Shown piece after piece: positions 26,770 to 34,898 of a DNA stretch of 64,000 nucleotides. The notes beneath the pieces were generated by a model. That model was not told where the DNA came from and searched no databases. It saw only the letters and a program-made list of their open reading frames with translations. The position numbers and the translations under genes are program-made. This stretch comes from Actinoplanes sp. N902-109. GTDB taxonomy: Bacteria; Actinomycetota; Actinomycetes; Mycobacteriales; Micromonosporaceae. Each line of letters starts with the position of its first letter. Within the stretch, counting starts at the first letter, position 1. The stretch lies in the NCBI RefSeq assembly GCF_000389965.1, contig NC_021191.1, positions 6,263,501 through 6,327,500 of the forward strand, given 5' to 3'.

Positions 26770-26775
26770 TATAGT
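26770..26775 (+). promoter_or_regulatory. Probable -10 hexamer of the kinase promoter
   Basis: TATAGT is a near-consensus -10 element in the 187-base gap before the kinase. It would give a leader of about 75 bases. The matching -35 is weak (around GTCGTT). Confidence 0.45.
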
Positions 26776-26856
26776 GCGTACTACTCATCGGACCGGCGGG
26801 CAGCGCTGCGGCTGGATCCTACTGTGGGTAGTGGCGCCGGCATCGGGGAGGTCGCG

Positions 26857-28203
26857 GTGCGAGAGCTTGCGGGGCGCTATCGGGTAGGTGCGGCCGTCGG
26901 CCGTGGCGGCAGTGCGATGGTTCATCGCGGTTTCGACCGTACGCTGCGCCGGCACGTCGCGATCAAGCTCTTCTTCCCGTACGGGCCGTACGCCGACGAG
27001 GCCGCCGACGACGTGTTGCGCGAGGCCCGCACGGCTGCCGGTCTCAACCACCCCAACGTGGCCCGGGTCTACGACTACGGCGAGGTCAGCGGCGAGGGCG
27101 AGCGCACGCCGTACCTGGTCATGGAGTTCCTCGAGGGCGAGACCCTGGCCGACCGGCTGGCCCGCACGGGCGCCCTGGAGTGGCGCCGCGCCGCCGAGAT
27201 CTGCGCCGACACCGCCGCCGCGCTGGCCGCCGCGCACGAGCAGGACCTGGTGCACCGCGACGTCAAGCCGCGCAACGTCATGCTCACCCCCGACGGCACC
27301 AAGGTCCTCGACTTCGGCATCGCCGCCGCGGCGGGCAAGGACAGCGTGGACACCCAGGGCCGGCTCTGGGGCACCCCCGCCCACCTGGCCCCCGAGCAAC
27401 TGCGCGGCGAACCCACCTTCCCGGCCGCCGACGTGTACGGGCTGGGCCTGCTGCTGTTCGAATGCCTGACCGGCGAGCGGGCCTGGCCCGGCCAGAGCCT
27501 CGCCGAGATCCTCGCCGCCCGGCACGGCCGCCAGACGCCACGGCTCCCCCGCATCCCCGGTCTGCCCCGCGAGCTGATCCGGCTGTACGAGGCCTGCGTC
27601 GCCGACGACCCCCAGCAGCGCCCGACCGCAGCCGCCGCCGCCCAGACCCTGCGCGCCGCCGCCGAACCACTCACGGTGACCATCCCGGCCGTACGCCCGT
27701 TGCGCTCCCGCCGCCGCGCGGTCCTCATGGCCGGCGTGGGCGTCGCAACGGTCCTGCTCAGCATCCTCGGCCTGCAACTGGCCAACGGCACCGCCACCCC
27801 CGGCGGCCACCGCGCCGACGCGGCCGAGGGCGAGCCCGCCCCCGGCGCACCGGCCCCCGCCATCAGCTCCGCGCCCGCACCCACGGCGACCACCCCGGCC
27901 CCCGGCCCCACCGACGTCGTCCCGATCACCGTGACCACGACGACGCCGGTCAGCGACTACGAGCCCCGCCAGGCCAAGCCGAGGCCCGCCTCGACCCGCA
28001 AGCACACCCCCACGCCGTCGCCCTCGGCCACCCCGAGCGCCACCCCCACCGGCACCGCCGACCCCACCCCGTCGGAAACCCCGGACGACAGCCCCTCGCC
28101 CACCCCGCCCGACGACGACCCCACCGGCCCCGGCCCCACCCCCACCGACGACGACCCCACGCCGCCGGTCACCGAAAGCCCCGAAGCCGAGTCCGTGGCC
28201 TGA
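26857..28203 (+). CDS. Ser/Thr protein kinase (PknB-type) with Pro/Thr-rich extracellular tail
   Basis: A 448-residue transmembrane kinase. The catalytic domain (about 5-265) has the glycine loop VGRGGSAMVHRG, the lysine in HVAIKLF, HRDVKPRNVM with the catalytic Asp, DFG in KVLDFGIA and an APE-like HLAPEQL. After a juxtamembrane stretch there is one membrane helix (AVLMAGVGVATVLLSILGLQ). The outer about 140 residues are Pro/Thr/Ser-rich with no sensor repeats such as PASTA, so it may be O-glycosylated and act as a wall spacer. GGGGAGG precedes the GTG used; an upstream GTG 33 bases away is possible. Confidence 0.92.
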   Translation: MRELAGRYRVGAAVGRGGSAMVHRGFDRTLRRHVAIKLFFPYGPYADEAADDVLREARTAAGLNHPNVARVYDYGEVSGEGERTPYLVMEFLEGETLADRLARTGALEWRRAAEICADTAAALAAAHEQDLVHRDVKPRNVMLTPDGTKVLDFGIAAAAGKDSVDTQGRLWGTPAHLAPEQLRGEPTFPAADVYGLGLLLFECLTGERAWPGQSLAEILAARHGRQTPRLPRIPGLPRELIRLYEACVADDPQQRPTAAAAAQTLRAAAEPLTVTIPAVRPLRSRRRAVLMAGVGVATVLLSILGLQLANGTATPGGHRADAAEGEPAPGAPAPAISSAPAPTATTPAPGPTDVVPITVTTTTPVSDYEPRQAKPRPASTRKHTPTPSPSATPSATPTGTADPTPSETPDDSPSPTPPDDDPTGPGPTPTDDDPTPPVTESPEAESVA

Positions 28204-28729
28204 CCGCAGACCGAGGAGGGGCCGGACCGGCCGATCACGATGGGCGGGGTCGAACCTGTCGGGCGCGGCATGGTCCTCGCCGTGCAGCCGGGTGCACACC
28301 GGCAGGGGCTCGGTCTCGAGAACCATGCGCTGAACCCGCCGAACCTGCTCCGCCCCTCCAGGTGAGGCCGGCGGGCCCGCTCACGACGCCTCGGATCGAT
28401 GATGGTGACCAGCTCCGACAGTGGAATCCCCACGATCCGGCCACGGTCGATCGCACGTCGACGAACCGGATTCGGATCACCCGCCCAGCTTGACCGCGCC
28501 CACCCGATCCCTCCGCGCCGCGCGGTCCACCGGTCCGGGTACACGATCGAGCGACCGCGAGATGACCGTGCCCGCGCCCGTCCGCGCCTTGCCACCGTGG
28601 GCGGCTGACGGGGGCGGGCCGTTGCTCACGACGTTTCGGTCGCTCAAGCATGTGCCGGGCAAACCGGCATGCCGCCCCGGAGGGGAGGAGCGGCTCCGGT
28701 GGCCACCCGAATGCCGAGGTGGGCTCCGC
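28204..28729. other. 526 bp without a supported gene
   Basis: Several frames are open but show no recognisable protein and no ribosome binding site. The only structured element noticed is an imperfect hairpin at 28648-28672 (GCATGTGCCGG with CCGGCATGC), which could end transcription of the minus-strand gene to its right. Confidence 0.4.
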
Positions 28730-29557
28730 TCACCTGATCGCTTCCACGGCGAATGAATCCATCGGACGATCCGGTAAATCAGCCACTCCGACACCACTCC
28801 CGTGAGATGCCAAGCAAGCGGCTCGCAGCTTCGCACTGTCGGAATTGTTCAGCAAGAGTGCGGTGATGAGGAACTTTTTGCCGCTCCCCGCGTCGCGCTC
28901 CTCCCCCACAGTGAGTTCTGGGCCTGACCACGTGCCGTCCATCTTCAGGGCCGCAGGCTGACATTTGGCGCCGAAGTAATGCTTTCCTTTGTGGTCTGTC
29001 ACAGAAGTCCAGACGGCCACTCCACTGCGCGGTTCCCAGGTACCGGCAGTTCGGATGTGCACTCCCACCGATCTGTTGAAATTCGGTTGGGTGATGGCGA
29101 GGACATGGTGGGCCACCGGAGGAAGAGAATGCGGAGCAGCGTTGCTGCTCGATCGGGTCGTCCTCGCACCCTCAGGTGCGTTCGAGCCCGTGGTCGCGTT
29201 TGCCGGAACGGCCCCGCGGGAGACCCCCGACGACGTTGGGGTGGTCAGCGGCGGCGATGCGTCCGGGTAGGGATACGGGAACAGAAAGGAGTATGTCGGC
29301 CCTGCCGTGTGCCGGGATTTGTCACTGGATTTCACGGTAGCCGTCGCGGTTATCACGGCGGCCCCGATCACACCGACTGCGGTCAGGGCAGCCACGATGA
29401 TCGCCTGTCTCAACGTCGTCCTCTGCGGCCCGTCGGGGCCAGCGCCAGAATGGGTGGCCGACTTCTCCTCTGCCGACTTTCCGGAAGCAGGATCCATCGA
29501 GGAATTCTCTTTCGGAGGTTGCTTGCGCCGCTTGCCGTTGCCAGGCTTTTTCGCCAC
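28730..29557 (-). CDS. Membrane-anchored protein of unknown function
   Basis: A 275-residue protein: a lysine-rich cytoplasmic start (AKKPGNGKRRKQPPKENSS), one membrane helix (AIIVAALTAVGVIGAAVITATATV, about residues 52-75), a Ser/Thr/Pro-rich spacer, then an outer domain of about 120 residues with two cysteines (AKCQPAAL and RAACLASH) that could pair. The outer domain resembles small ligand-binding modules, but I cannot name the family. Base composition is visibly less GC-rich than its neighbours, and it lies between a gene-free stretch and a gene remnant, which hints at foreign origin. GAGG precedes the GTG start. Confidence 0.65.
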   Translation of the reverse strand: MAKKPGNGKRRKQPPKENSSMDPASGKSAEEKSATHSGAGPDGPQRTTLRQAIIVAALTAVGVIGAAVITATATVKSSDKSRHTAGPTYSFLFPYPYPDASPPLTTPTSSGVSRGAVPANATTGSNAPEGARTTRSSSNAAPHSLPPVAHHVLAITQPNFNRSVGVHIRTAGTWEPRSGVAVWTSVTDHKGKHYFGAKCQPAALKMDGTWSGPELTVGEERDAGSGKKFLITALLLNNSDSAKLRAACLASHGSGVGVADLPDRPMDSFAVEAIR

Positions 29558-29824
29558 GGTACCTCGTCATGATTCGTGTGGCTGGACGTATCTTTCGCCC
29601 GGAGGCTACACCCCGGCATCAACCCGGCGAACCGGCCAAGCCACGCGAGCCGATCCAAGCCGGGATGCCATCGTTGTCATGGATCGAGACGCTGCCGCAA
29701 TGCATTTCTTGAGATCATGATGGTGCGCGTGAAATGCGCCCTCCATCGGCAACTGGTCGTTGCGTTGACGGGGCGTCAACAGCCGGGCGGCAGAGCGCCC
29801 GGGTGGCGTGAGATGCGGCGGTGG

Positions 29825-30064
29825 GGATTCTTCGGCGCTGAGGCGGGCCGGCGTCATGCCGCTGTGGGTGACAGCGACGTAGCCGCCGGTGCGGCCCGGG
29901 GCCCAGCCCACCAGGGGATGACCGGCGGACGGGTGGGGGGCACCTGGTCGTTGGGTGTCGCCGGCCGCCAGGCTCCAGCCGGGCGGAGCGGTCGTGCGCG
30001 ATTCTCCGTAGGTGTTGATCACGCGGCTGACGGGCGCTCCGATCGGGACCGGCACCGCGGCCAC
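29825..30064 (-). pseudogene. Remnant of an FAD-dependent amine/D-amino-acid oxidase-like gene
   Basis: About 80 codons read PVSRVINTYGES, then GHPLVGWAPGRTGGYVAVTH and SGMTPARLSAEE. The second part resembles the C-terminal FAD-binding region of DAO-family oxidases (G-x-P-x-x-G-x-x-P...Y-x-A-x-x-H-S-G). The rest of the enzyme is missing and the downstream codons are unrelated. The remaining sequence of this intergenic region (29558-29824 and 30065-30158) holds nothing else I can support. Confidence 0.4.
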
Positions 30065-30158
30065 ACTCGCACCCCCATGGCGGCGGGCTACCTTTTGTGC
30101 CGCGGCTGACCACCGGTGCCCGGCACCGCGATGCGGGGCCGGGCAGCACAGCGGTCGC

Positions 30159-31127
30159 TCAGATCTTGCCGGTGCCGGCGCCCGCGGTGACGGTTGCCTT
30201 CACGGTGGAGTTGGACTCGGGGGTGTAGGAGTACGGGATGGCCGCGACGCCGGTGCCGTTGCGCACCTGTTCCGTACCCGAGTTGACCTTGTAGTTGTTG
30301 AGGACCTTGAGGTTGCCCGGGGCGGAGTCGCCGGTCTGGGTGACGGTCGGGTTGCCCACGTTCTCGAAGTAGTTGCGTTCGACGTAGACCCCGGCGTTCT
30401 CGGTGGAGGCGACCCCGTAGGAACCGTTGTTGCTGTAGTAGTTGTTCAGCACGTGCACCGGGTTGGCGAAGCGGACCCGCGGGTGGCGCTGGTTGGTGCC
30501 GTCGAACCAGTTGTGCACGTAGGTGACGCGCAGGTGCCCGGTGTCCTGCGCGGCGTTGTCGTCGCTGTGCCCGAGCAGCATGGACTTGTCGTGGTTGTGC
30601 AGGTGGTTCCAGGACACCGTGATGAAGTCCGAGCCGCGCTTGATGTCGATCAGGCCGTCGTAGCCGTTGGCCAGGTCGTTGTGGTCGATCCAGATGTTGG
30701 TGCTGCTCTCCTGCACGTTGATCGAGTCGTCGCTCGCGTTGCGGAACACCAGGTTGCGGATGATGACGTTCCTGACGCTGGACAGGTTGAAGCCGCCGCC
30801 GGTGACGCCGGAGCCGGAGCCCACGCCGATGATCGTCTTGTTCGACGCGACCGTGAGCATGCCGGAGATCGAGATCAGGCCGGACACCCGGACGGTCTGC
30901 GACGTACTGGAGCTGATCGCCGACGTGAGCGCGGACGCCGAGGTGACGGTGACCACGGTGCTCGCCGAGCCGCCGGTGGTGCCGCCGTTGAGGCCGGCGA
31001 ACCCGACCGGGCTGGACTCCGCGGCGACGGCGGTGGACTGGCCGACGACCTGGGAGACGCCGACCGCGAGGACAGCGGCCGACAGCGCGGCGAGGGTCGC
31101 CCGGGCGGACCGGGGAAGTGCGGACAT
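30159..31127 (-). CDS. Secreted pectate lyase (PL1-like)
   Basis: A 322-residue exported enzyme with a Sec signal peptide (LAALSAAVLAVGVSQVV, cleavage near STAVAA). The mature part is a parallel beta-helix with pectate-lyase signatures: NIWIDHNDLANGYDGLIDIKRG (metal and substrate region, shown as WIDHNDL and GLIDIKRGSDF), VSWNHLHNHDKSMLLG, and RVTYVHNWFDGTNQRHPRVR with the catalytic Arg. It depolymerises polygalacturonate by Ca2+-dependent beta-elimination. GGAGGAACC precedes the ATG. A promoter with a LacI-type operator lies upstream, so control by sugar breakdown products is likely. Confidence 0.93.
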   Translation of the reverse strand: MSALPRSARATLAALSAAVLAVGVSQVVGQSTAVAAESSPVGFAGLNGGTTGGSASTVVTVTSASALTSAISSSTSQTVRVSGLISISGMLTVASNKTIIGVGSGSGVTGGGFNLSSVRNVIIRNLVFRNASDDSINVQESSTNIWIDHNDLANGYDGLIDIKRGSDFITVSWNHLHNHDKSMLLGHSDDNAAQDTGHLRVTYVHNWFDGTNQRHPRVRFANPVHVLNNYYSNNGSYGVASTENAGVYVERNYFENVGNPTVTQTGDSAPGNLKVLNNYKVNSGTEQVRNGTGVAAIPYSYTPESNSTVKATVTAGAGTGKI

Positions 31128-31237
31128 GGTTCCTCCAGTGCGGGGAGCGGAAGCTGCTGCACACAGCAGCGGATGCGGGTGGGACCGGCCCGTCCGGCGT
31201 CGGTGGACGCGGCGGCCGGCAGCGCGAACGGACCGCG

Positions 31238-31268
31238 GTGCCTCCCCGCCGGGATCACCGCCGGCGGG
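31238..31268 (-). promoter_or_regulatory. Hairpin in the pectate lyase 5' leader
   Basis: CCCCGCCGG pairs with CCGGCGGGG in the leader of about 160 bases between the predicted transcription start and the pectate lyase ATG. It could affect mRNA stability or early termination; no known riboswitch is recognised. Confidence 0.3.
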
Positions 31269-31280
31269 GGGAAGGTCCAA

Positions 31281-31294
31281 GGTAAGCGCTTTCC
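31281..31294. promoter_or_regulatory. LacI/CebR-type operator
   Basis: GGTAAGCGCTTTCC is a palindrome around AAGCGCTT with one mismatched pair, the form bound by LacI-family sugar repressors. It covers the predicted transcription start of the pectate lyase promoter. Confidence 0.6.
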
Positions 31295-31297
31295 CGC

Positions 31298-31326
31298 ACG
31301 CTAGGCTCAACATTGAGGAGTGTCAA
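31298..31326 (-). promoter_or_regulatory. Sigma-70-type promoter of the pectate lyase gene
   Basis: On the minus strand TTGACA (-35) and TAGCGT (-10) are 17 bases apart. The spacer contains CTCAA-TG-TTGAG, a small inverted repeat. The start point falls in the LacI-type operator. Confidence 0.65.
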
Positions 31327-31335
31327 TACCATGTC

Positions 31336-32085
31336 TCAGCGGACGAAGACCGCCACGGTGAGTGGCGAGTCCGGCTTCCACGGCGTGCGCTGCCAGTCCG
31401 ACCAGCGCTCGGCCGGGGTGAGCCCGCAGTCGGCGGCCATCGCGTCGAGGTCCTCGGGGGCCAGATAGACCATCTCGTGCGGCACGAGTCGCATCCCGTC
31501 GCCGGTGAGCACGATCTCCTGCACGTCGATGGTCCGGGTGTCGTAGGAGAATCGGCGCGCCACCAGCGTGACGCTGTCCCGGGTCACCTGGCGCAGCCGC
31601 AGCGAGAGCTCGCTGCCGGCGCCGAACATCTCGGGCGTCGGGTTGAAGACCTCGAGCACCAGCCGGCCGTGCGGGGTCAGCGCGTCGCCCAGCGCCCGCA
31701 GGGCGGCGCGCTGCCGGTCGTGGCCACCCAGCATGTAGAACGTGTTGAACAGGCAGGTGATCAGGTCGTAGCGGTCGGCACCGGCCGGGGCCGCCATGTC
31801 GCCGTGCCGCACCGTCACCGCGACCCCCGCCCCGGCGGCCCGCTCGCGTAGCCGGTCGAGCATCGCGGTGCTCACGTCGAGCGCGGTGACCTGCAGACCT
31901 GCCGCGGCGAGCGGGACTGCTGTGCGGCCGGTGCCGGCGCCGGCGTCCAGCACGGTGCCGCCCGGCCGGCACAACGAGCGCAGGGTGGCGATCTGGTCCT
32001 CCGGTGCGACGCTGTTGCGCACCAGGTGGGTGTCGTAGAACTCCGCTGCCACGTCACCGAAGTCGCGGGTGTCGAAGCCGTCCAT
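31336..32085 (-). CDS. SAM-dependent class I methyltransferase
   Basis: A 249-residue methyltransferase with Rossmann motifs I (VLDAGAGTGRTAVPL), II (VTALDVSTAMLDRLRERAA), III (VRHGDMAAPAGADRYDLI) and a post-core region ending in VYLAPEDLDAMAADCGL. A small-molecule or peptide acceptor is likely. GGAGGACC precedes the ATG. It is the last gene of the P450/pentapeptide/ATP-grasp operon, 21 bases after the membrane-protein gene. N-, O- or C-methylation of the operon product is an inference from context. Confidence 0.88.
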   Translation of the reverse strand: MDGFDTRDFGDVAAEFYDTHLVRNSVAPEDQIATLRSLCRPGGTVLDAGAGTGRTAVPLAAAGLQVTALDVSTAMLDRLRERAAGAGVAVTVRHGDMAAPAGADRYDLITCLFNTFYMLGGHDRQRAALRALGDALTPHGRLVLEVFNPTPEMFGAGSELSLRLRQVTRDSVTLVARRFSYDTRTIDVQEIVLTGDGMRLVPHEMVYLAPEDLDAMAADCGLTPAERWSDWQRTPWKPDSPLTVAVFVR

Positions 32086-32106
32086 GCGGTCCTCCTTCGC
32101 CTGGGC

Positions 32107-33675
32107 TCAGCGGCCCGGGATGTCGATCCGGTCGAGAGTGCGTTCGTAGACGACGTCCCAGCGACGGCACCGGGAGTGGAAACAGATCTCCGTGACGACC
32201 AGGTCGACCGAGATCACCGGGCCGTGCTCGGCAGGGGCATAGCTCGGCAGGCCGCCGCCGTAGCTGTGGCTGGCCGGCGGGCGCAGCCACCGCGGCACCG
32301 GGCTCTTACGCCGGCCCTCGTTGAGGGCGGTGAAGAAACGCCGCAGGTAGGCGGCGTTCGCGGCCCGGTAACCGGGACGCTCGAAGGTCTGCCCGTGGCT
32401 CAGCTTGAGCGCCGCGATCTCGGCGGCATCCGGTTCCGGGCGGGTCAGCGCCGTACGGGTACCCGGGTCGATGACCGGGCCGAGCGAGTACGTCAGAAAC
32501 ACCTCACCGGTCAGGTAGTTGCCCAGCATCCGGCCGAACTCCCGGTCGTACGGGCTCATCAACCGGGTCGCCAGGGTGAACGGACCGGCGGTCGCGGTAC
32601 GCACCGCCCACCAGACCCGGGTGGTCAGGGCGCTGTCCCACCAGCCCAGTTCCGCCGGCCGCCAGAGCAGACCGGTCGCGACCAGCAGCAGCACCGCCAG
32701 TCCGGTGAGCCCGGGGGCGAGACCGAGCGCCACGCCGCCGTGGCGCAGGAACGCGGCGCCGACGAAGGCGAGCGCGAGCAACACGTTCTCGGCGAACACC
32801 AGGCCGGACCCGGCGGCGACGGTCAGGTTGAACAGCACACACCCGGCGAACGCGGCCACCAGCAGCCCGCGGTCGAACCAGGCCACCAGCCCCAGCGCCT
32901 CGATCAGGCAGGTGCCCGTGTTGAGCAGCAGCCGGGTGCGGGACAGCGCGGCGATCACGCGGGCCATCGATGCGGGGCCCACCGAGCGCAGCCAGCCCCA
33001 CGACCAGGACGAGGCGACGAGCAGCTCGGTACGGTTGTGCAGCGCCCACGACCAGGGCCGGGGGCCGAGCTTCAGCTTGGCGACGAGCGCCGCGAAATAG
33101 TGCGACAGGAAGGCGCTGCCGAGCAGCACGAAGCTCAGCCGGCTGGCATCCGGGTGCACACCGAGCAGTGCGGCGGCGGGCGCGGCGAGCAGGCAGGCGA
33201 GGCCCATCTTGAGCACCCGGGCGCAGGCCATGCCGTGATGCGTCCACCCGCCGACCCGGCCGCCCAGCCAGGGCAGGAAGAACGCGGCCACCGGCGGGAA
33301 GGCGACGGTAGCCAGCCCGGTCGCCAGCAGCACCAGCCGGTCCCGGCGTTGCCAGCCCAGGTCCTGGACGATGTCGTAGTCGGCGGCACCGTACCGCCAG
33401 AGCAGGATGACCGCGGCGCAGGCCAGCACCTCATGACCGGCGGCGGTCAGCGCGGCTGTCCCGGTGGCGGCAGCAACGGTGAGGAGCGTGGCCACGGCAG
33501 CGAGCGGCAGTACGACACCACGCTCGACCGGCCCGCCCGCGTACGGGCCGTTGATGCCCGGCCCGGGGAAGCGGCGCGCACCGAGCCTGCGGGCAGCCGT
33601 GGTGACATAGGGCGACAGCACGCCTCGATAGAGCACGAGGGCGAGGACGGCATAGCCGAGATCCGCGAAGCTCAT
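32107..33675 (-). CDS. Polytopic membrane protein of unknown function
   Basis: A 522-residue protein with about ten hydrophobic segments in the first 390 residues and a hydrophilic C-terminal tail of about 130 residues ending in ICFHSRCRRWDVVYERTLDRI. Sequence such as SHYFAALVAKLKLGPRPWSWALHNRT and GHEVLACAAVILLWRYGAADYD resembles HTTM/DUF3556-like membrane proteins, only weakly. It is not an MFS or ABC protein. Its ATG overlaps the stop of the second ATP-grasp gene (ATGA). It may move or modify the operon product at the membrane. Confidence 0.72.
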   Translation of the reverse strand: MSFADLGYAVLALVLYRGVLSPYVTTAARRLGARRFPGPGINGPYAGGPVERGVVLPLAAVATLLTVAAATGTAALTAAGHEVLACAAVILLWRYGAADYDIVQDLGWQRRDRLVLLATGLATVAFPPVAAFFLPWLGGRVGGWTHHGMACARVLKMGLACLLAAPAAALLGVHPDASRLSFVLLGSAFLSHYFAALVAKLKLGPRPWSWALHNRTELLVASSWSWGWLRSVGPASMARVIAALSRTRLLLNTGTCLIEALGLVAWFDRGLLVAAFAGCVLFNLTVAAGSGLVFAENVLLALAFVGAAFLRHGGVALGLAPGLTGLAVLLLVATGLLWRPAELGWWDSALTTRVWWAVRTATAGPFTLATRLMSPYDREFGRMLGNYLTGEVFLTYSLGPVIDPGTRTALTRPEPDAAEIAALKLSHGQTFERPGYRAANAAYLRRFFTALNEGRRKSPVPRWLRPPASHSYGGGLPSYAPAEHGPVISVDLVVTEICFHSRCRRWDVVYERTLDRIDIPGR

Positions 33676-34898
33676 GCGTCTTCCATCCGGACGCTGACCC
33701 GGGCCAGCAGGTCGTCGGCGCGGCGCCGCACCTCGGCCGGGGACGCGCCGACGACCGCGAAACGGCCGAGCCGGGCCGTGTTGTCGGTGACCCCCGCGAT
33801 CCGGCTGCCGGCGCCCCGGATGACCTCCACCAGCGGCACCTCGTCGGTCAGCGCCGGCAGTCCGGCGATGCCCGCCACCACGCCCGGGCGAGGGGCCCGG
33901 AAGAACCGCAGGGCCGCGGTGCGCGGCGCGGCGGCGCGCCAGGCGCCCGGCGGGTCACCGGCCGCGATGCGAACGGCCAGGGTGTCCAGCGACGTGCCGA
34001 GGGCCAGCTCGACGAGCCGGGAGAGGCGGGCCGCCCCGGGCCGGGCCGCCGCCTCGATGATCCAGGCCCGGCCGCTGTCGTCCACGATGGCCTCGCAGTG
34101 CGAGACGGCGTTCCGGATGCCGACGGCCGTCAGCGCGGCACCCACCTGGACGGTCAGGTCCCGTTCGACGGCTGTCGGCAGGGGCACCGGCAGCAGGTGG
34201 CCGATCTCGATGCGGCTGGTGCCGGCCGTGACGGTCTTCTCGGTGACGCACACGCGTTCGGTGCGCCCGTCGCGGGTGACCGACTCGACGCTCACCTCGG
34301 GCCCGCGCAGGTACGGCTGCACGATCGTGCGGTTGTCGACGGGTAGCCCGTACGGTGGCGGGCCGAGCGCGGCGATCCTGGCGTAGGCGGCGTCGATCTG
34401 CTCGTCGTCGGTGACCACCGAGACGCCCTGCGACCCGGCCCGGCCGGCCGGTTTGACCACGACCGGCAGGGCGATCCCGCCCCGCGCCAGCAGCTGCCGG
34501 AGCCCGGCCGGATCGGCTGCGACCAGGGTGCGTGGCGCCCGGACCCCGGCCACCCGGAAGCGGTCCGCCATCGCGACCTTGGAGCGCAGGCAACCGGCCA
34601 GCTCGGGGCGGTTGCCCGGGAGGCCGAGCCGGGCGGCCAGCTCGGCTGCCACCCCGACGAGGAACTCGCGGGTGGTCAGCACGGCGCCGACCCCGCGGGC
34701 GGTGGCCAGCTCGGTCAGCAGGTCGACGGTGACCGGCCCGGCGAGGTCGATGCGGAAACCGCCGGCCGCAGCCTCCAGCCGGGTGACGCCGGGAGCATGC
34801 CGGACCGGCAGGGGTACGTACCCGGCCGCCGTGGTGTCGGCGCACAGCGCGGCGCCGTCGTTCCCGCCGGGGTCGAGCAGCAGCACCGGCCCGGTCAC
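33672..34898 (-). CDS. ATP-grasp ligase, second of two
   Basis: A 408-residue ATP-grasp enzyme of the carboxylate-amine ligase type (BacD/L-amino-acid ligase or ATPgrasp_4 group). N-terminal domain to about residue 110; ATP-binding core with VVVKPAGRAGSQGVSVVTDD, the adenine/ribose-binding stretch NRTIVQPYLRGPEVSVE, and Mg-binding HCEAIVDDSGRAWIIEAAARPG. It activates a carboxylate as acyl-phosphate for attack by an amine. Its GTG overlaps the stop of the other ATP-grasp gene (GTGA), and its own stop overlaps the membrane-protein ATG. Confidence 0.88.
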   Translation of the reverse strand: MTGPVLLLDPGGNDGAALCADTTAAGYVPLPVRHAPGVTRLEAAAGGFRIDLAGPVTVDLLTELATARGVGAVLTTREFLVGVAAELAARLGLPGNRPELAGCLRSKVAMADRFRVAGVRAPRTLVAADPAGLRQLLARGGIALPVVVKPAGRAGSQGVSVVTDDEQIDAAYARIAALGPPPYGLPVDNRTIVQPYLRGPEVSVESVTRDGRTERVCVTEKTVTAGTSRIEIGHLLPVPLPTAVERDLTVQVGAALTAVGIRNAVSHCEAIVDDSGRAWIIEAAARPGAARLSRLVELALGTSLDTLAVRIAAGDPPGAWRAAAPRTAALRFFRAPRPGVVAGIAGLPALTDEVPLVEVIRGAGSRIAGVTDNTARLGRFAVVGASPAEVRRRADDLLARVSVRMEDA

